DNA of 37,798 nucleotides, taken from positions 1-37,798 of the forward strand of contig NZ_JAPEHZ010000019.1 of the NCBI RefSeq assembly GCF_028823685.1, given 5' to 3'. Source of the stretch: Tenacibaculum sp. L6 (GTDB lineage: Bacteria; Bacteroidota; Bacteroidia; Flavobacteriales; Flavobacteriaceae). The notes below the pieces were generated by a model. It searched no databases and was not told the DNA's origin. It saw only the letters and a program-made list of their open reading frames with translations. The position numbers and the translations under genes were made by a program. Of the stretch, positions 11,327 to 18,051 are shown piece by piece; position 1 is the stretch's first letter; the number at the start of each line of letters is the position of its first letter.

Positions 11327-12088
11327 ATGAAACAACAAGCTTACATACTAACGATTGCAGGATTTGATCCGTCAAGTGGAGCAGGATTGACTTCGGATAT
11401 TAAAACTTTTGAAGCACATGGTTTATACGGACTATCGGTATGTACAGCAGTTACAGTTCAAAATGATATTGATTTTAAAGACTGTGTTTGGGTTGATAAA
11501 GAAACAATAATCAATCAAGTAGAAACTTTATTTGAACGCTTTGAAATATCAGTAGCAAAAATAGGAATTATCCAATCTTGGAATGTATTACTGGAGGTTA
11601 TTCAAACACTAAAAAAATACAATTCATCCATAAAAATAGTTTTGGATCCTATTTTAAAAGCCAGCGCTGGATTTGATTTTCATTTAGAAGAGAATATTAA
11701 AGTGTTAGAAGAAGTACTACAACACTGTGATTTTATCACTCCAAATTATGATGAAATCAAAGCTTTGTTCCTTAATAAATCGATTGAAGAAACCATTGAA
11801 TTCATTTCAGAGAAGACCAATATTTATTTAAAAGGAGGGCATAGAGAAGCTAAAAAAGGATGGGATGAAGTATATCACAGTAAGATAGTACAATTGAATA
11901 TTCCACCGAAAACTATAGCTGTTTTTGAAAAACATGGAAGCGGTTGTGTGTTGTCTTCAGCTTTAGCTTCAAACATAGCGAAACAACTTCCTCTAGAAGA
12001 TGCATGTATAAATGCGAAATGGTATACAGAACAATTTTTAAACTCTAATGAAACGCTCTTAGGAGAGCACAACTATAATGATAAGTAA
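11327..12088 (+). CDS. thiD: Hydroxymethylpyrimidine/phosphomethylpyrimidine kinase
   Basis: ThiD phosphorylates HMP and then HMP-P to give HMP-PP for ThiE. This 253-residue ribokinase-fold protein opens with the family signature AGFDPSSGAGLTSDIKTFEA and carries the C-terminal anion-hole motif HGSGCVLSSALASNIA. DPILKASAG and the GGHREAKKGWDE segment are also typical. Its last 11 bases overlap the thiE start, indicating translational coupling. Confidence 0.95.
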   Translation: MKQQAYILTIAGFDPSSGAGLTSDIKTFEAHGLYGLSVCTAVTVQNDIDFKDCVWVDKETIINQVETLFERFEISVAKIGIIQSWNVLLEVIQTLKKYNSSIKIVLDPILKASAGFDFHLEENIKVLEEVLQHCDFITPNYDEIKALFLNKSIEETIEFISEKTNIYLKGGHREAKKGWDEVYHSKIVQLNIPPKTIAVFEKHGSGCVLSSALASNIAKQLPLEDACINAKWYTEQFLNSNETLLGEHNYNDK

Positions 12089-12725
12089 ATTACACTATAT
12101 AACTCAAGGGAAAACTCCAGAAGAGCATTTAGAAAATGTTCAAAGAGCTTGTGCTTCTGGAGCAGAGTGGGTACAACTTCGATTAAAGAATCTGGATCCG
12201 AAAACTATTTTAGAAACAGCTCAAAAAGCGAGAGAAATTACTAGTCATTTTCAAACGCGTTTAATCATAAACGATTATTACAAAGTAGCTAAAGAAATCA
12301 AAGCAGATGGAGTTCATTTAGGGAAAACAGATACGTGTCCATTAAAAGCAAAAGAGTATTTAGGTGATTTATATATCGTAGGTGGAACAGCCAATACTTT
12401 GGAGGATTGTAAAAAACTCTTAGAAAAGGGAGTAGACTATATTGGTTTAGGCCCTTTTCAGTTTACTGAAACTAAAAAGAATTTGAGTCCAGTTTTAGGA
12501 ACTACTGGATATCAAGTGCTATTAGAAGAATTGAAAACAACCACTCCAATAATAGCCATCGGTGGAATTACCACAGAAAATATACCTGAAATTATTGACA
12601 CGGGAGTATATGGAGTTGCTGTTTCAGGAGCAATTACACAAAATTTCAACTCGATTTCTAGATTTCATAAAATATTAAAGGCACCTAGCACCAACGAACA
12701 AGTGTACAAAATAGAAGCGCAATAA
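12078..12725 (+). CDS. thiE: Thiamine-phosphate synthase
   Basis: ThiE joins HMP-PP and the thiazole phosphate to make thiamin phosphate. The 215-residue TIM barrel retains the catalytic features: [20 protein letters not shown] (Mg2+-binding Asp), [20 protein letters not shown] (pyrophosphate loop) and [10 protein letters not shown]. It is thus the competent member of the two ThiE-like proteins in this operon. It overlaps thiD by 11 bases, and thiG begins 10 bases after its stop. Confidence 0.93.
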   Translation: MISKLHYITQGKTPEEHLENVQRACASGAEWVQLRLKNLDPKTILETAQKAREITSHFQTRLIINDYYKVAKEIKADGVHLGKTDTCPLKAKEYLGDLYIVGGTANTLEDCKKLLEKGVDYIGLGPFQFTETKKNLSPVLGTTGYQVLLEELKTTTPIIAIGGITTENIPEIIDTGVYGVAVSGAITQNFNSISRFHKILKAPSTNEQVYKIEAQ

Positions 12726-12735
12726 ATCAGCAATA

Positions 12736-13506
12736 ATGAATACCAACTTAACAATAGCAGATAAAACATTTACCTCACGTTTATTTACAGGAACGGGAAA
12801 ATTCAGCTCCTCACAATTAATGAAAGAAGCTTTGTTAGCTTCAGAAAGTGAACTGATAACAGTTGCTTTAAAAAGAGTAGATGTTCAAAACGAAGAAGAT
12901 GATATTTTATTACATTTAAGTCATTCAAGAATCAATTTATTACCGAATACTTCGGGAGTTCGTACAGCAAAAGAAGCTGTTTTTGCTGCAGAATTGTCTA
13001 GAGAAGCTTTGGAAACGAATTGGGTAAAATTAGAAATACATCCAGATCCAAGGTATTTATTACCAGATCCAATAGAAACCTTAAAAGCAGCAGAAGAGTT
13101 AGTAAAAAAAGGGTTTGTAGTGATGCCTTATATTCATGCAGATCCGGTTTTATGCAAACGTTTGGAAGAAGTAGGAACGCAATGTGTAATGCCTTTAGGA
13201 GCTCCTATTGGAAGTAATAAAGGATTAAAAACATTAGAGTTTTTAGAAATTATTATCGAACAGTCTAATGTTCCAGTAGTTGTTGATGCTGGTATTGGAG
13301 CACCTTCTCACGCAGCATATGCCATGGAATTAGGTGCTGATGCTGTTTTGGTAAACACAGCTATTGCAGTATCACAAAACCCAGTAGCCATGGCGCAAGC
13401 TTTTAAAATGGCAGTAGAAGCAGGAAGAATGGCATATGAAGCAAAACTAGCTCCTGTAAAAAAACAAGCAGAGGCAAGTAGTCCGTTAACGAGTTTTTTA
13501 AGTTAG
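12736..13506 (+). CDS. thiG: Thiazole synthase ThiG
   Basis: ThiG forms the thiazole phosphate from deoxyxylulose 5-phosphate, dehydroglycine (from ThiH) and ThiS thiocarboxylate. The 256 residues match the family. Lys98 in WVKLEI is the expected Schiff-base lysine. [19 protein letters not shown] and [21 protein letters not shown] are signature segments for phosphate and substrate binding. It lies in the operon between thiE and thiH, with a long REP-like hairpin in the 192-nt gap after it. Confidence 0.96.
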   Translation: MNTNLTIADKTFTSRLFTGTGKFSSSQLMKEALLASESELITVALKRVDVQNEEDDILLHLSHSRINLLPNTSGVRTAKEAVFAAELSREALETNWVKLEIHPDPRYLLPDPIETLKAAEELVKKGFVVMPYIHADPVLCKRLEEVGTQCVMPLGAPIGSNKGLKTLEFLEIIIEQSNVPVVVDAGIGAPSHAAYAMELGADAVLVNTAIAVSQNPVAMAQAFKMAVEAGRMAYEAKLAPVKKQAEASSPLTSFLS

Positions 13507-13534
13507 ATTAAGCAGTGTCATAATTAAGTCTAGT

Positions 13535-13624
13535 GATAAAATCCACCGAAAGAAACGTTAAAATGAAAAGCTGTTTGAGCGAAGCGAGTTCTTTTCATTT
13601 AGTTTCGAGGATGTGATTTTTATC
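13535..13624. repeat. Long imperfect hairpin, REP-like, between thiG and thiH
   Basis: Nested inverted arms pair: GATAAAATCCAC (13535) with GTGATTTTTATC (13613-13624), CGAAA with TTTCG, and AAATGAAAAG (13561-13570) exactly with CTTTTCATTT (13591-13600). A 20-nt loop contains GTTTGAGCGAAGCGAGTT. The look is that of a dispersed flavobacterial intergenic repeat rather than a terminator; no T-run follows directly. Confidence 0.6.
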
Positions 13625-13698
13625 AGATAAGAGTTAATAAGACTAGATTTTTTTATCTTTTTTCATCAATGGAAAAAAGATAAAACGAACAATATATT

Positions 13699-14811
13699 AT
13701 GAGTAGTTTCAAAAACACATTCAACCAATACAATTGGGATGAAGCTTTACAAAGCATTTTTAATAAAACATCCGTTGATGTTGAAAGTGCTTTATCTAAG
13801 GATAAACTTGATTTGGAAGATTTTAAAGCGTTGATATCTCCTGCTGCAAAGCCTTTTTTAGAGCAAATGGCACAAAGAAGTCGTATGTTGACGAAAAAAC
13901 GATTTGGAAATACGATTCAAATGTACGCTCCAATGTATTTGAGTAATGAGTGTCAGAATATATGTACGTATTGCGGATTCAGTTTTACAAACAAAATTCC
14001 GAGAAGAACATTAACCGATGATGAAATATTGAAAGAAGTTGCTTTTTTAAAAGCAAAAGGTTACGATCACATTTTGTTAGTAACCGGAGAAGCCAATCAG
14101 ACAGTGGGAGTTGATTATATTAAAAATGCAATTCAACTCATACGTTCTCAATTTTCAAATATTACGATTGAAGTGCAACCTTTAGATCAAGATGAATATG
14201 AATTGTTAATTGAAAGCGGATTATACGCAGTACTGGTATATCAAGAAACGTATCATCAACAAGAGTATAAAAAGCATCATCCGAAAGGGAAAAAATCAAA
14301 TTTTGAATATCGTTTGGAAACACCAGATAGATTAGGGAAAGCAGGAGTTCATAAAATTGGTTTGGGCGCTTTATTCGGGTTAGAAGATTGGCGTGCTGAT
14401 AGTTTTTTTACCGCATTGCACTTAAAATATTTACAGAAAACCTACTGGAAAACGAAGTATTCTATTTCATTTCCACGTTTAAGACCACATTCAGGAGGAT
14501 TGGAACCCAAAGTAGAAATGACGGATGCAGATTTGGTACAGTTAATCTGTGCATTTAGACTATTAGATGAAGACGTAGAGCTATCAATGTCTACCCGAGA
14601 AAGTGAAGTTTTTAGAAATAATATTGTTAATTTAGGAGCTACCTCAATCAGTGCAGAGTCTAAGACAAATCCAGGAGGATATAGTGTTGAACCACAATCG
14701 TTAGAGCAATTTGAAATTTCAGACGAACGAAGCACCGAAGAAATTGTTCAGATGCTAAAAGGTCAGGGATTAGAAGTAGTTTGGAAAGATTGGGAGCATT
14801 TTAGAAGTTAG
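13699..14811 (+). CDS. thiH: 2-iminoacetate synthase ThiH (tyrosine lyase)
   Basis: ThiH is a radical-SAM enzyme that cleaves tyrosine to dehydroglycine (2-iminoacetate) and p-cresol, supplying ThiG in organisms that use the anaerobic-type route instead of ThiO. The cluster motif is CQNICTYC (Cys85, Cys89, Cys92), followed by GFSFTNKIPRRTL. The 370 residues and the C-terminal SAESKTNPGGY segment match the family. It belongs to the thi operon although a 192-nt gap with a hairpin precedes it. Confidence 0.96.
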   Translation: MSSFKNTFNQYNWDEALQSIFNKTSVDVESALSKDKLDLEDFKALISPAAKPFLEQMAQRSRMLTKKRFGNTIQMYAPMYLSNECQNICTYCGFSFTNKIPRRTLTDDEILKEVAFLKAKGYDHILLVTGEANQTVGVDYIKNAIQLIRSQFSNITIEVQPLDQDEYELLIESGLYAVLVYQETYHQQEYKKHHPKGKKSNFEYRLETPDRLGKAGVHKIGLGALFGLEDWRADSFFTALHLKYLQKTYWKTKYSISFPRLRPHSGGLEPKVEMTDADLVQLICAFRLLDEDVELSMSTRESEVFRNNIVNLGATSISAESKTNPGGYSVEPQSLEQFEISDERSTEEIVQMLKGQGLEVVWKDWEHFRS

Positions 14812-14877
14812 ACCGCTTCGCTGTTGGAATCAAGAATAAAGATTGAAGGTAACTTATCTTTTGCAAACCAAATGAAC

Positions 14878-14901
14878 GTCATTCTGAACTTGTTTCAGAA
14901 T
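14878..14901. repeat. Short REP-like hairpin before thiF
   Basis: GTCATTCTGAACTTG begins a hairpin in which ATTCTGAA (14881-14888) pairs with TTCAGAAT (14894-14901). It ends 11 bases before the thiF ATG. I recall this motif as a common dispersed repeat in flavobacterial genomes; here it sits where it could affect translation initiation. Confidence 0.55.
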
Positions 14902-14912
14902 TTTATACAATT

Positions 14913-15968
14913 ATGAACTTAAGTCAAGAAGAACAAAAACAATACGACCGTCATTTAATTCTCGATAAAATAGGAGAAGAAGGGCAACTAAAACTAAAAC
15001 AATCAAAGGTTTTGGTAATAGGGGCAGGCGGATTGGGTTGTCCTATACTACAATATTTAACGGCAGCAGGTGTAGGTACGATTGGAATTATTGATGATGA
15101 TGTGGTAGATCAAAGTAATTTACAGCGCCAAGTTTTATATACGATAGATGATATAGGAAAGTCTAAAGCAGAAACAGCAGCAAATCGTTTATCAAAATTA
15201 AATCCGTTTGTACAGTTTCATGTGTATAAAGAAAAATTGACTAACCAGAATGCTGTTTCTTTATTTGAGAAATATGATGTAGTTGTAGATGGTAGCGATA
15301 ATTTTGCTACTCGTTATTTAACTAACGATGCAGCGGTACTCACTCAAAAACCGTTGGTGTATGGTGCTATTTTTAAGTTTGAAGGACAGGTAAGTGTGTT
15401 TAATTATCAAGGAAGTGCTACGTATCGATGTTTATATCCAACTCCTCCAAAACCAGAGGAGTCACCTAATTGCTCAGAAATTGGTGTAATAGGTGTATTA
15501 CCTGGAATTATAGGAAGTTTACAAGCAAATGAAGCTATTAAGATTATTTGCGGAATAGGAGAGGTGTTAGCCAATAAATTATTGATGTATGATACCTTAA
15601 GCATGCGTCAAATGATATTGAATTTTGAAAAGACAGACAAAGCAGAGGTTATTGAATTAGATAGTGACTATGAATTTTTCTGCGGAATTAAAACTGCTGC
15701 TAACGAGATAACGTTAGAAGAATTACAAAATAATCCGTCAGCTTATAATTTATTGGATGTTCGTGAAAATAGGGAACGGGAACAACATCATATAGGAGGG
15801 CAACACATTCCGTTAGGAGAACTTACTCAACGATATGATGAAATAGACATCGAAAAACCTGTGGTAGTTTATTGTAAATCAGGAGTACGTAGCCAACGAG
15901 CAATTGATTTTTTAGAACAACAATTCAACTCTGTTACTTTTCTAAATTTAAAAGGAGGACTAGGATAA
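14913..15968 (+). CDS. thiF: ThiF/MoeB-type adenylyltransferase with C-terminal rhodanese domain
   Basis: This E1-like enzyme is expected to adenylate the ThiS C-terminus and help transfer sulfur to it. The N-terminal ThiF/MoeB domain (about 1-245) has the nucleotide motif IGAGGLGCP (Gly37-Gly42 region) and DDDVVDQSNLQRQ. A rhodanese domain (about 265-351) starts at LLDVRENRE and carries the persulfide-forming Cys321 in VYCKSGVRSQ. The zinc cysteine pairs usual in MoeB look incomplete (YRCLYP and FFCGIK). The same protein might also serve molybdopterin synthesis, but its place at the end of the thi operon favours ThiS as partner. Confidence 0.88.
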   Translation: MNLSQEEQKQYDRHLILDKIGEEGQLKLKQSKVLVIGAGGLGCPILQYLTAAGVGTIGIIDDDVVDQSNLQRQVLYTIDDIGKSKAETAANRLSKLNPFVQFHVYKEKLTNQNAVSLFEKYDVVVDGSDNFATRYLTNDAAVLTQKPLVYGAIFKFEGQVSVFNYQGSATYRCLYPTPPKPEESPNCSEIGVIGVLPGIIGSLQANEAIKIICGIGEVLANKLLMYDTLSMRQMILNFEKTDKAEVIELDSDYEFFCGIKTAANEITLEELQNNPSAYNLLDVRENREREQHHIGGQHIPLGELTQRYDEIDIEKPVVVYCKSGVRSQRAIDFLEQQFNSVTFLNLKGGLG

Positions 15969-15970
15969 AC

Positions 15971-16007
15971 ACAACATCAGCCTAATGATTTATAAGGCTG
16001 ATGTTGT
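15971..16007. terminator. Hairpin ending the thi operon
   Basis: ACAACATCAGCCT (15971-15983) pairs exactly with AGGCTGATGTTGT (15995-16007). It lies between the convergent thiF and NlpE-like genes. The T-run is poor on the plus strand, so it may act on both strands or stabilise RNA ends. Confidence 0.7.
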
Positions 16008-16026
16008 AGTATAAAAAGTAATATTC

Positions 16027-16495
16027 TTACTCTTTTTTTGAAAGAATATAAAATTTAGAAAGTTCTCCTTCAATTACTTTTCCTTCAGTATCTAAAGCAA
16101 TCACAGAACCTTCGATACATTTATATTGAGGGTTTCTATCAGGAATATTTAAAGTAATATTTGTTCCTTTTTTGTCCCATGTAAAACTTCCTTTTTCAAC
16201 AAAATTGTTTTGATTGTTCTTCATCTAAGTAAACTTCAGTCAATTCAAACGTTAAATCAGCGTTTAATTTAAGTGTAGTGTTAATTCCAGGACAGCTAGC
16301 ACAAGGTAGTGTACCTTCATAGATTCCGGCCCAATCTAAAGAGTTTTTAGCATTGTGCTCATCAACAAATTCTTGTTTAGGTTGTTGTTCAACTTTGTTT
16401 TCAGTATTACTATTGCCTTGGTTTTTACAAGATAAAAATACTAACGAAGTCATGGCTAAAATAGCAGCCGATTTTTTAATTGTTTTTCTAGTCAT
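16027..16495 (-). pseudogene. NlpE-like lipoprotein, split by a single-base frameshift
   Basis: The 5' part encodes a lipoprotein signal (lipobox FLSC) and the NlpE N-terminal domain with its CxxC motif (YEGTLPCASCPGINTTLKL), then stops after DEEQSKQFC at 16196. The 3' part continues in another frame as VEKGSFTWDKKGTNITL to the stop at 16027. Removing one T from the four-T run (AAAA at 16201-16204 on the plus strand) gives SKQFVEKGSFTWDKKG, exactly what the family predicts. NlpE-type proteins sense envelope stress or copper at the outer membrane. The intact product would have about 155 residues. This is a true mutation, a sequencing indel or, less likely, programmed slippage. Confidence 0.8.
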
Positions 16496-16592
16496 TTTTT
16501 TAAAAGTTTTATCAAAGCTTTTACTAGCAGTTATTATGCCATAAATTACTTTTGAATATAAGAAAATAACATAAAATAATATTAAAATCTGT

Positions 16593-16600
16593 TACCTTCG
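16593..16600 (+). promoter_or_regulatory. -7 element very close to the ctlX start
   Basis: TACCTTCG matches TAnnTTYG but lies only 4 bases before the ATG at 16605, which would put transcription start at or next to the start codon. No good -33 element is seen at 19-21 nt. Confidence 0.4.
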
Positions 16601-16604
16601 CAGT

Positions 16605-17540
16605 ATGCAACAAACAACGAATACAATTTTAATGATTCGTCCTGCAAATTTTAGGATGAATGAACAAACAGCAGTAAATAATTATTATCAGCAAGAGTTG
16701 TCGGGTATGCTACCTGCTTCTATCAATGCGAAAGCACAAGAAGAGTTTGACGCTTTTGTAGAAAAATTAACAGCTGTTGGAGTAGAAGTCCTAGTGATAG
16801 AAGACACCAAAGAACCTGATACTCCTGACGCGTTGTTTCCTAATAATTGGATTTCTTTCCATGAAAATGGAGATATTGCTATTTATCCGATGTTTGCAGA
16901 AAATCGTCGTTTAGAGCGAAGAGAAGATGTATTAGAGGTTTTGGAAGAAAAAGGTTTCTCAATAGAAAATGTAATTGATTATTCCGAAGCGGAAGAAGAA
17001 GGAATCTTTTTAGAAGGTACAGGAAGCATGATTTTAGATAGACAAAACAGAAAAGCTTATTGTGCGTTGTCTCCCCGAGCGGATGAAGAATTATTTATTG
17101 AATTCTGCGAAGATTTTGAGTTTACTCCTGTAATTTTTGAAGCGAACCAAACAGTTGATGGACAAAGAGAAGCAATTTATCATACCAATGTCATGATGTG
17201 TGTTGCAGAAACTTTTGCTGTAGTGTGTTTAGATTCAATAGATGATAAAAAAGAAAAGAAAAACCTTTTAAAACATTTAAAGTCAGATAAAAAAGAGGTG
17301 ATTGCTATTTCTGAAGAACAGGTAACTCAGTTTGCGGGGAATATGTTACAAGTTAGAGGGAATAATGACGAACGTTATTTAGTAATGAGTACCTCCGCAT
17401 ACGAATCGTTGACAAATCAGCAGTTAAGAAACTTAGAAAAGCACACAAAAATAGTCCATAGCTCGTTACAAACTATTGAAACCTGTGGAGGCGGAAGCGC
17501 ACGCTGTATGATGGCTGAGGTGTTTTTACCAAAAAACTAA
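16605..17540 (+). CDS. ctlX: Citrulline hydrolase CtlX (amidinotransferase/deiminase superfamily)
   Basis: The 311 residues belong to the guanidino-modifying (arginine deiminase-like) superfamily and match the group annotated in flavobacteria as citrulline utilization hydrolase, which would release ornithine, CO2 and ammonia from citrulline. Signature segments are TILMIRPANFRMNEQTA, DALFPNNWISF, MFAENRRLERR, the catalytic His193 in YHTNVMM and the catalytic Cys301 in GGGSARCMMAE. It stands alone, with a -7-like element immediately before the start codon. Its stop overlaps the stop of the convergent membrane-protein gene by 4 bases. Substrate assignment rests on family resemblance. Confidence 0.88.
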   Translation: MQQTTNTILMIRPANFRMNEQTAVNNYYQQELSGMLPASINAKAQEEFDAFVEKLTAVGVEVLVIEDTKEPDTPDALFPNNWISFHENGDIAIYPMFAENRRLERREDVLEVLEEKGFSIENVIDYSEAEEEGIFLEGTGSMILDRQNRKAYCALSPRADEELFIEFCEDFEFTPVIFEANQTVDGQREAIYHTNVMMCVAETFAVVCLDSIDDKKEKKNLLKHLKSDKKEVIAISEEQVTQFAGNMLQVRGNNDERYLVMSTSAYESLTNQQLRNLEKHTKIVHSSLQTIETCGGGSARCMMAEVFLPKN

Positions 17541-17989
17541 GTAGCCATTGAGTTTGAAACTTTATAATTTTTATAGTATTGCATTAAAATAAAAGAACAA
17601 ATTACCGAAGAGGCAATCCCTTCAATAGCTAATGCAAATACAACTAGAGGCAAACTTAAATTTTGTCCCCAAAAAGAAGATTGTTCAAGTACTGTCATAA
17701 AACCAGCATCTATAAAATCTACATATATAATTAATCCCAAAATAGTTAAGGCTACGGCAATTATAGAGGTTCCAATTCCTAATAAAAAATTGCTGAAATA
17801 TAACGACTCATGGTTTTTAACAATATTGGTTTTTATAGCTCTGTTAATACCATAAAGAACGAAAGCAAAGTTTAAAAAACGTAGTTCAGCAACATCTTCT
17901 AACCCAAAAATTTTCATAACTAAAAAGTAACCAGCAATGCCTGCAAAAATTAGCAAAGCATTGCTGAATATAATTCTATTGCTCGCCAT
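17537..17989 (-). CDS. Four-helix membrane protein of unknown function
   Basis: The 150 residues contain four hydrophobic segments (about 8-27, 34-52, 64-90 and 107-137), so this is an inner-membrane protein with short loops. The size and pattern resemble DUF4199-type flavobacterial proteins, but I cannot confirm that. The gene converges on ctlX and shares the four bases CTAA with it, so each stop lies within the other gene; no terminator separates them. No enzyme motif is seen. Confidence 0.7.
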   Translation of the reverse strand: MASNRIIFSNALLIFAGIAGYFLVMKIFGLEDVAELRFLNFAFVLYGINRAIKTNIVKNHESLYFSNFLLGIGTSIIAVALTILGLIIYVDFIDAGFMTVLEQSSFWGQNLSLPLVVFALAIEGIASSVICSFILMQYYKNYKVSNSMAT

Positions 17990-18051
17990 AATATACTTTT
18001 TAAGATTTAGTAGTCTTAAAAGTACGAAATAATCGAATGAAAATCAATAAT

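Noticed and set aside
13020..13217. Overlapping plus-strand frame inside thiG
   Set aside because: A shadow of the thiG coding sequence with no supporting signal, like the other frames antisense to or inside long genes.
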